A DNA stretch of 64,000 nt, from positions 2,170,001 through 2,234,000 of the forward strand of contig NW_027480504.1 in assembly GCF_051401765.1 (NCBI RefSeq), read 5' to 3'. Made by a program: the position numbers and the translations under genes. The stretch is from Calliopsis andreniformis. Lineage: Eukaryota > Arthropoda > Insecta > Hymenoptera > Andrenidae. Below, one piece after another: positions 56,408 through 64,000 of this stretch. The notes under the pieces were generated by a model that was not told the origin of the DNA, searched no databases, and saw only the letters and a program-made list of their open reading frames with translations. The number at the start of each line of letters is the position of its first letter. The first letter of the stretch is position 1.

Positions 56408-58200
56408 CCTCAATCCTCAATCCTCAATTCTCAATCCTCAATCCTGAATCCTCAATATTCAACACTCAAGCCTCAAACATCAATCCTCAATACTCAACCA
56501 TCAATCCTCAATTCTCAATACTCAATAGAATATCCTGAATTCTCATGGTTCAACACTCAATCCACAATATTCAATAATCAAATCTCAATCCTCAAACATC
56601 AATTCTCAACACTCAATACTCAACACTCAGTCCTCTCTCTTCAATCCTCCATCCTCAACCCTCAATCCTCAAGCGTCAATCCTCAATCCTCAATCCTCAA
56701 CCCTCAATCCTCTGTCCTCAATCCTCAATTCTCAGTCCTCAATACTCAATCCTCAATCGACAATCCTCAATCCCCAATCCTCAATCTTCAATCCTCAATT
56801 CTCAATCCTCAATCCTCAATCCTCAATATTCAACACACAACCCTCAACCATCAATCCTCAACACTCAACCATCAATCCTCAATTCTCAATACTCAATAGA
56901 ATATCCTGAATTCTCATGGTTCAATACTCAATCCACAAAATTCAATAATCAAGTCTCAATCCTCAAACATCAATTCTCAACACTCAATCCTCAATACTCA
57001 GTCCTCTCTCTTCAATCCTCCATCCTCAATACTCAACCCTCAATCCTCAGTCATCAATACTCAATCTTCAATACTCAATCCTCAATCCTCAATCCTCAAC
57101 CCTCAATCCTCAATCCTCAACCCTCAATCTTCATTCCTCAAACCTCAATCCTCAACTCTCAGCCCTCATCCTCAATTCTCAATTCTCAATCCTCAATCCT
57201 CAATCCCCAATCTTCAGTCCTCAATAATCTATCTCCAATGCTAGATCCTCAATCCCCAATCTTCAATCCTTAATCCTCAACGTTCAATCCTCATTCCCGA
57301 GTCCTCAATCTTCAATCCTCAATGCTCAATCCTCAATCCTCAATCATCATTCCTTAGTCCTCAGCCCTCAACCCTCAAACCTCAATCCTCAGCCCTCATC
57401 CTCAATCCTCAATCCTCAAACCACAATCCTCAATCTTCAATCCTCAATACTCAACCTTCAATAATCGATCCTCAATTCTCAATCCTCAATACTCAATCCC
57501 CAATCGTCAATCCTCAATCCCCAATCCTCAATCTTCAGTCCACAATCCTCAATCCTCAACCATCAACCCTCAATCTTCAATACTCAATACTCAATCTTCA
57601 ATCCTCAATCCTCAATCCTCAATCCTCAATCCTCAGTCCTCAATCCTCAATCTACAATCCTCAATACTCAGTCTTCAATCCTCAATCCTCAATCCTCAAT
57701 CCTCAATCCTCATTCTTCAATCCTCAATACACAATCCTCAATATTCAATCCTCAATCCTCAATCCTCAATTCTCAATCCTCAATCCTCAATCCTCAATAT
57801 TCAACACTCAATCCTCAATCTTCAATCCTCAATCTTCAATCCTCAGTCCTCAATCCTCAATCCTCAATCATCATTCTTCAATCCTCAATACCCAATCCTC
57901 AATCTTCAATCCTCAATCCTCAATCCTCAATCCTCAATTCTCAATCCTCAATCCTCAGTCCTCAGTCCTCAAACCTCAATCCTCAATCCTCAGCCCTCAT
58001 CCTCAATCCTCAATCCTCAATCCTCAATCTTCAATCCTCAATACTCAACCTTCAATAATCAATCCTCAATTCTCAATCCTCAATACTCAAACCTCAATCG
58101 TCAACCCTCAATCCCCAATCCTCAGTCTTCAGTCCACAATCCTCAATCCTCAATCCTCAACCCTCAATCTTCAATACTCAATACTCAATCTTCAATCCTC
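56407..58200. repeat. 1.86-kb higher-order unit, type B copy 2, truncated
   Basis: L1 sites are 56537 and 56908, marker AACGTT at 57279. It carries CTCTGTCC, CAATGCTAGATCC and CCTTAGTCC as in type B copy 1, at a constant +3711. It breaks off near 58.2 kb, where the expected CATTCTTC with two TACACAATCC elements is replaced by plain heptamers and CTCCTTCTTC. This is the right edge of the homogenised core. Confidence 0.87.
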
Positions 58201-58555
58201 AATCCTCAATCCTCAATCCTCAATCCTCAGTCCTCAATCCTCAATCCTCAATCCTCAATCCTCCTTCTTCAATCCTCAATACCCAATCCTCAATCTTCAA
58301 TCCTCAATCCTCAATCCTCAATCCTCAATTCTCAATCCTCAATCCTCGGCCCTCAGTCCTCAAACCTCAATCCTCAATCCTCAGCCCTCATGCTCAATCC
58401 TCAATCCTCAATCCTCAATCCTCAATCTTCAATCCTCAATACTCAACCTTCAACAATCAATCCTCAATTCTCAATCCTCAATACTCAATCCTCAATCGTC
58501 AATCCTCAATCCCCAATCCTCAATCTTCAGTCCACAATCCTCAATCCTCAATCCT

Positions 58556-58825
58556 CAAGCGTCAATCCTCAATCCTCAATCCTCATCCCTCAATCCTCAG
58601 TCCTCAAACCTCAATCCGGAATCCTAAATCTTGAATCCTCAACCTTCAGCCATCGGTCCTCAACAATCAATTGTCAATGCCCAATCCTCAGTAGAATATC
58701 CTCAATTCACAGTTTTCATTACTCAATACTCAATCTGCAATCTTCAAATCTCTATCCACAAACATCAATACTCATCACTCAACCATCAACACTCAGTCCT
58801 CAATCCTCAATATTCAACCCTCGAT
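58556..58825. repeat. L2 box and partial third copy of the 1.2-kb duplicated segment
   Basis: From AAGCGTCAATCC through CTCATCCCTCAATCC, AATCCGGAATCC, a GGTCCTCAACAATCAATTG element and AGTAGAATATCC (G at 58694) this follows the segments at 7986 and 16873, including the CATTAC variant, but with more substitutions (CCTAAATCTTGAATCC for CCTGAACCTTGAATCC). It stops matching soon after CCTCAATATTCAA. Confidence 0.8.
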
Positions 58826-61619
58826 CCACAATCCTAAATCCACAATCCTCAACATTCAATCCTCAATACTCAATCTTCAATGCTAATTCCTCAATCCTCA
58901 ATCCTCAATCCTCAATCCTCACTCTTCAATCCTCAATACCCATTCCTCAATCTATAATCCTGAATCCTCAGTCCCCAATTCTCAATCCTCAATCCTCAGA
59001 CCTCAGCCCTCAAACCTCAGTCTCCAACCCTCAGCCCTCATCCTCATTCCTCAATACTCAATGCTCAATCCTCAATCTTCAATCCTCAATCCTTAATCCT
59101 CAATCTTCAATCATCAATTCTCAATATTCAATCCTCAATCCTCAATCCTCAATCCTCAATCCTCAATCCTCAATCCTCAATCTTCAATCATCCATACTCA
59201 AGCTGCAATCCTCAATCCTCAGTCCTCACTCCTCAATCCTCATCCTTCAACCCTCAATACCGAATCCTCAATCTTCAATCCCCAATCCTCAAGCCTCAAC
59301 CCTCAATTCTCAATCCTCAGTCCTCAGTCCTCAGTCCTCAAACCTCAATCCTCAATCCTCAGCCCTCATCCTCAATCCTCAATCCTCAATCCTCAAACCT
59401 CAATCTTCAATCCTCAATACTCAATCTTCGAATCTCAATCTTCAATCCTCAATCCTCAATCCCAATCCACAATCTTCTATCCTCAATCCTCAATCCTCAA
59501 TCCTCAATCCTCAATCATCAATCCTCAATCTTCAACACTCAATCCTCAATCCTCAATCCTCAATCCTCAATCTTCAATCCTCAATCCTCAATCCTCAATT
59601 CTCAATCCTCAATATTCAACACACAACCCTCAAACATCAATCCTCAATACTCAACCATCAATCCTCAATTCTCAATACTCAATAGAATATCCAGAATTCT
59701 CATGGTTCAATACTCAATCCACAATATTCAATAATCAAATCTCAATCCTCAAACATCAATTCTCAACACTCAATCCTCAATACTCAGCCCTCTCTCTTCA
59801 ATCCTCCATCCTCAATCCTCAACCCTCAATCCTCAGTCATCAATACTCAATCTTCAACACTCAATCCTCAATCCTCAATCCTCAATCCTCAATCCTCAAT
59901 CCTCAATCCTCAATCTTCAATCCTCAATACTCAACCTTCAATAATCAATCCTCAATTCTCAATCCTCTATACTCAATCCTCAATCGTCAATCCTCAATCC
60001 CCAATCCTCAGTCTTCAGTCCACAATCCTCAATCCTCAATCCTCAACCCTCAACCTTCAGTACTCAATACTCAATCTTCAATCCTCAATCCTCAAACCTC
60101 AATCCTCAATCCTCAGTCCTCATTCCTCAATCTACAATCCTCAATACTCAGTCTTCAATCCTCAATCCTCAATGTTCAATCCTCAATCCTCATTCTTCAA
60201 TCCTCAATACACAATCCTCAATATTCAATCCTCAATCCTCAATCCTCAATTGTCAATCCTCAATCCTCAATCCTCAATATTCAACACTCAAGCCTCAATC
60301 ATCAATCCTCAATTCTCAATACTCATTAGAGTATCCTGAATTCTCATGGTTCAATGCTCAATCCACAATATTCAATAATCAAATCTCAATCCTCAAACAT
60401 CAATTCTCAACACTCAATACTCAACACTCAGTACTCTCTCTTCAATCCTCCATACTCAACCCTCAATCCTCAAGCGTCAATCCTCAATCCTCTACCCTCA
60501 ACCCTCAATCCTCAGTCCTCAAACATCAATACTCAACCCTCAGTCCTCGTCCTCAATCCACAACCCTCAATCCTCAATCCTCAGTCTTCAATTCTCAATC
60601 CTCAATACTCAAACCTCAATCCTCAATACTCAGTCCTCAACCCTCGATCCTGAATCCTCAATCCTGAATCCTCAATCTTCAGCCCTCAGTCCTCAATCCT
60701 CAATCCTCGATCCTCAATCCTCAGTCGTCAATCCTCAATACTCAATCCTCAATACTCAATCTTCAATCGTCAATCCTCAGTCCTCAAACCTCAATCACCA
60801 ACCCTCAGCCCTCATCCTCAATCCTCAGTCCTCATTTCTCAACCCTCAGTCTTCAATCCTCAATACTCAACCCTCAATCTTCAACCCTGAATCCTCAAAC
60901 CTCAATCCTCAATCCTCAATCCTCTATCCTCAATCCTCAATCCTCGATCCTCAATCTTCAATCCTTAGTCCCAAATCCTCAATCTTCAATCCTCAATCCT
61001 CAACCCTCAATCTTCAATCCTCAAGACTCAATCTTCAATCCTCAATGCTTAAACCGCAATCGTCAATCATCAATCCTCAATACTCAATCTTCAATATTCA
61101 ATCCTCAATGCTCAATCCTCAGTCCTCATTCTTCAATCCTCAATACCCAATCCTCAATCTGCAATCCTCAATCCTCAATCCTCAATCCTCAATCCTCAAT
61201 CCTCGATCCTCAATCTTCAATCCTTAGTACCAAATCCTCAGTCTTCAATCCTCAATCCTCAATCCTCAATCCTCAATTCTCAATCCTCAATCCTCAATCC
61301 TCAGACCTCAAACATCAAAACTCAACCATCAGTCCTCGTCCTCAATCCACAACACTCAATCCTCAACCCTTAACCATCAATCCTCAATACTCAACCATCT
61401 ATCCTCAATTCTCAATACTCAATAGAATATCCTGAATTCACACGGTTCAATACTCAATCCACAATATTCAATAATCAAACCTCAATCCTCAAACATCTAT
61501 TCTCAACACTCAATCCCCAACACTCGGTCCTCTCCCTTCAATCCTCCATCCTCAACCCTCAATCCTCAAGCGCCAATCCTCAATACTCAATCCACAACCC
61601 TCAATCCTCAGTCCTCAAA

Positions 61620-61805
61620 CCTCAATCCCGAATCCTCATTCCTGAATCCTCAATCTTCAGCTCTCAGTCCTGAACAATCAATTGTCAAACCTCAATCCTC
61701 AATAGAATATCCTCAACTCACAGTTTTCAATACTCAATCCCCATTCTTCAATCTTCAAACCTCAATCCACGATAATCAATTCCCATCACTCAACCCTCAA
61801 CACTC
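61620..61805. repeat. L2 box, diverged
   Basis: It has CAATCAATTGTCAAACC, AGAATATCCTCAACTCACAG (G of GAATATCC at 61705) and CATCACTCAACCC. The AATTC of other L2 cores has become AACTC. Confidence 0.75.
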
Positions 61806-61849
61806 AGTCCTCAATCTACAATACTCAATCCTCAATCCTCAATCTTCAA

Positions 61850-62620
61850 TCCTCCATACTCAATCTTCAATCCTCAATCCCCAATCCTCAATCTTCAATC
61901 CTCAATACCCAATCTTCAATCCTCAATCCTCAATTCTCAATCCTCAATACTCAAACCTCAATCGTCAATCCTCAATCCCCAATCCTCAATCTTCAATCCT
62001 CAACCCTCAATTCTCAATCGTCAATCCTCAACTTTCAATCCTCAATTCTCAATCTTCAATCCTCAATCCTCAATCCTCAATCCTCAACCTTCAATCCTCA
62101 ATCCTCAATCTTCAATCCTCAATACTCAATCCTCAATTCTCAATCCTCAATCCTCAGTCCTCAGTCCTCAATCCTCAGACCTCAAACATCAATACTCAGC
62201 CCTCTGTCTTCGTCCTCAATCCACAACACTCGATCCTCAATCCTTAATCTTCAATCATCAATATTCAATCTTCAATCCTCAATCCTCAATCCTCAATCCT
62301 CAATCCTCAATCCTCAATCCTCAATGTTCAATCCTCAATACCCAATCATCAATCTTCAATCCTCAATCCTCAATCCTCAATCCTCAATCCTGAATCCTCA
62401 ATCCTCAGTCCTCAAACCACAATCCTGAATCCTCAATCCTGAATCCTCAACCTTCAGCACTCAGTACTCAACAATAAGTTGTCGATCTTCAATCCTCAAT
62501 AGAATATCCTCAGTTCAGAGCTTTCAATACGCAATACTCAATCTGCAATCTTCAAATCTCTATCCACAAACATCAATTCTCATCACTCAACCCTCAACAC
62601 TCAGTCCCCAGTCCTCAAAC
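61850..62620. repeat. Right-flank ~750-bp unit, copy 1, ending in an L2 box
   Basis: The end of the unit is diagnostic: TACTCAGCCCTCTGTCTTCG at 62193, AACAATAAGTTGTCGATC near 62470 and AGAATATCC (62501) followed by TTCAGAGCTTTCAATACGC. The same order recurs at +748. The AAGTTGTCG and CAGAGCTTT changes occur only here and in the next copy. Confidence 0.78.
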
Positions 62621-63370
62621 CTCAATCCTCAAACCTCTATCCTCAATCCTCAATCCTCAATCTTCAACCCTCAATGCTCAATCCTCAATCGTCAACCTTC
62701 AATCCTCAATCCTCATTCTTCAATCCTCAATATCCAATCCTCAATCTTCAATCCTCAATCCTCAATCCTCAATCCTCGATCCTCAATTTTCAATCCTTAG
62801 TCCCAAATCCTCAATCTTCAATCCTCAATCCTCAACCCTCAATCCTCAATCCTCAATCTTCAATCCACAATAGTCAATCCTCAATTCTCAATCCTCAATC
62901 CTCAGTCCTCAGACCTCAATCCTCAGACCTCAAACATCAATACTCAGCCCTCTGTCCTCGTTCTCAATCCACAACACTCAATCCTCAATCCTCAATCTTC
63001 AATCATCAATATTCAATCTTCAATCCTCAATCCTCAATCCTCAATCCTCAATCCTCAATCCTCAATGCTCAATCCTCAATACCCAATCATCAATCTTCAA
63101 TCCTCAATCCTCAATCCTCAATCCTCAATCCTCAATCCTCAATCCTCAATCCTCAGGCCTCAAACCACAATCCTGAATCCTCAATCCTGCAGCCTCAACC
63201 TCCAGCACTCAGTGCTCAACAATAAGTTGTCGATCCTCAATCCTCAATAGAATATCCTCACTTCAGAGCTTTCAATACGCAATGCTCAATCTGCAATCTT
63301 CAAATCTCTATCCACAAACATCAATTCTCATCACTCAACCCTCAACACTCAGTCCCCAATCCTCAATCTT
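62600..63370. repeat. Right-flank ~750-bp unit, copy 2, ending in an L2 box
   Basis: TACTCAGCCCTCTGTCC is at 62941, AATAAGTTGTCGATCC near 63220, and AGAATATCC (63249) is followed by TCACTTCAGAGCTTTC. Offset to copy 1 is 748 at both ends. Confidence 0.78.
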
Positions 63371-64000
63371 CAATCCTCAATCCTCAATCCTCAATCCTCA
63401 ATCCTCAATCTTCAATCCTCAATACACAATCTTCAATCCTCAATCCTGGATCCTCAATCCTCAATCTTCATACCTCAATCCTCAATACTCAATCCTCAAT
63501 CCTCAATCCTCAATCCTCAACCTTCAATCCTCAATACTCAGTCTTCAATCCTCAATCCTCAATCCGCAATGCTCAATCCTCATTCTTCAATCCTCAATAC
63601 CCAATCCTCAATCTTCAATCCTCAATCCTCAATCCTCAGTTCTCAATCCTCAATACCCAATCATCAATCTTCAGTCCTCAATCCTCAATCCTCAATCCTC
63701 AATCCTCAGACCTCAAACATCAATACTCAGCCCTCTGTCCACGTCCTCAATCCACAACACTCAATCCTCGATCCTCAATCCTCAATCCTCAATCCTCAAT
63801 CTTCAACCCTCAATACTCAATCTTCAATCCTCAATCCTGGATCCTCAATCCTCAATCTTCTTACCTTAATCCTCAATCCTCAATCCTCAATCCTCATTCT
63901 TCAATCCTCAATACCCAATCCTCAATCTTCAATCCTCAATCCTCAATCCTCAATTCTCAGTCCTCAATCCTCAGTCCTCAGTCCTCAAACCTCAATCCTG
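63370..64000. repeat. Right-flank ~750-bp unit, copy 3, cut by the window end
   Basis: TACTCAGCCCTCTGTCCACG at 63724 lies 783 bp after its equivalent in copy 2 (748 plus five heptamers). A CCTGGATCC element with a BamHI site occurs at about 63445 and again at about 63837, so a shorter ~392-bp (56-heptamer) repetition is nested here. The expected L2 box would lie beyond the window. Confidence 0.7.

Larger units (their letters stand above)
1..64000. repeat. Heptanucleotide satellite array (TCAATCC)n filling the window
   Basis: The sequence from first to last base is built of 7-bp units, consensus TCAATCC on the + strand and GGATTGA on the complement. Common single-base variants are TCAATAC, TCAATCT, TCAGTCC, TCAACCC, TCAATCG, TCAATTC and TCATTCC. 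Perfect runs rarely exceed about eight units before a variant appears, and variants recur in the same order at kilobase distances, which defines higher-order units. No stretch of 300 bp lacks the repeat and no unique sequence interrupts it. The array runs off both ends of the window. The + strand is nearly G-free. No promoter, RNA gene, transposon terminus or target-site duplication was recognised. Its function cannot be read from the sequence; by type it is satellite DNA, most likely heterochromatic. Confidence 0.97.
58200..64000. repeat. Right flank: diverged, older satellite domain
   Basis: It resembles the left flank. L1 boxes (59694, 60338, 61434) are the AATATTC form, with altered cores CCAGAATTC, GTATCCTGAATTC and GAATTCACACGG, and L2 boxes are frequent. 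No AACGTT or A-type marker is present. The spacings are irregular: 2786, 644 and 1096. Confidence 0.77.

Noticed and set aside
58390..59685. Longest open frame (431 codons) as a possible real gene
   Set aside because: It lies in the right flank, is made only of degenerate heptads, and overlaps another frame at 58631 with the same peptide type. Nothing but length separates it from the others.
287..63869. Dozens of + strand open reading frames of 60-431 codons encoding LNPQSSI-type repeat peptides
   Set aside because: They follow from the repeat: no + frame has a stop unless a heptamer mutates to contain TAA, TAG or TGA. The peptide is the same in every frame, overlapping frames give the same heptads, there is no domain, no ribosome site or splice pattern, methionine occurs only at the start, and equivalent units are freely broken by stops.
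1..64000. CRISPR array
   Set aside because: Repeats are 7 bp and contiguous, without unique spacers of constant length; the L1 box spacing is hundreds of bases and the intervals are repeats too. No cas genes.
1..64000. Cyanobacterial short tandemly repeated repetitive (STRR) heptamers
   Set aside because: The heptamer resembles the C-rich STRR type, but those are known as short intergenic tracts. A gene-free array of 64 kb or more with nested higher-order units fits eukaryotic satellite better. Not excluded without the host genome.
1..64000. Telomeric repeat array
   Set aside because: GGATTGA does not match the common telomere units (TTAGGG, TTTAGGG, TTAGG, TTAGGC), and the many ordered variants and kilobase units are unlike telomerase-made tracts. 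A subtelomeric position remains possible.
1..64000. Assembly artefact or simulated sequence
   Set aside because: Near-identical units could hide collapsed or duplicated contig segments, but graded divergence towards both edges, unit-specific private mutations and ordered A-B-A-B markers are hard to get by error. Copy number may still be wrong.
1..64000. Rho-independent terminators, tRNA or rRNA genes
   Set aside because: The + strand has almost no G, so stable G-C stems cannot form, and no conserved RNA gene sequence was seen on either strand.

Overview
The whole 64-kb window is one block of satellite DNA. The building unit is a heptanucleotide, TCAATCC on the + strand (GGATTGA on the other), repeated with point variants such as TCAATAC, TCAATCT, TCAGTCC, TCAACCC and TCAATTC. 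I found no supportable protein gene, RNA gene, CRISPR array, mobile element or unique sequence. The + strand is almost free of G (G sits mainly in TCAGTCC variants and in a few conserved boxes), so base skew is extreme and constant in sign. Every + strand reading frame of the perfect repeat spells the same cyclic peptide (LNPQSSI), while the minus strand has a stop every 21 bases in all frames. The many open frames are therefore a property of the repeat and not evidence of genes.

The array is organised on several scales. Heptamers are grouped into higher-order units marked by a complex ~130-bp box, called L1 here, that carries an EcoRI site (GAATTC). I count 56 L1 boxes (54 with the site intact). 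Spacings fall into recurrent classes near 371, 957, 1488 and 1712 bp, and members of a class usually differ by exact multiples of 7. A related box, L2, occurs ten times, mostly near the edges. L1 has two subtypes (beta with AATATTC, alpha with AAAATTC). A second marker region has two derived subfamilies (A with CAATCATCATTCCCC, B with AACGTT and CCCGAG).

Layout. 1-6,990: diverged left flank with two ~2.5-kb tandem units and a partial third copy. 6,990-8,640: transition, holding one copy of a ~1.2-kb segment repeated at exactly +8,887. 8,640-23,600: mosaic core including that second copy and an old-type island near 17.5-18.4 kb. 23,620-30,240: a large tandem duplication whose second copy lost ~489 bp. 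30,240-50,830: mosaic core of mixed A and B units. 50,830-58,200: four near-identical ~1.86-kb units arranged A-B-A-B. 58,200-64,000: diverged right flank with three tandem ~750-bp units. Old, diverged edges around a young homogenised centre are what unequal exchange produces in a satellite.

The size, gene emptiness and nested higher-order repeats suggest eukaryotic heterochromatin (centromeric, pericentromeric, subtelomeric or sex-chromosomal), but nothing here identifies the organism. Cyanobacteria also carry heptanucleotide repeats, but in my knowledge only as short tracts. All coordinates of repeat-domain borders are approximate (tens of bases) because borders are blurred by the 7-bp periodicity; L1 EcoRI positions were read base by base.
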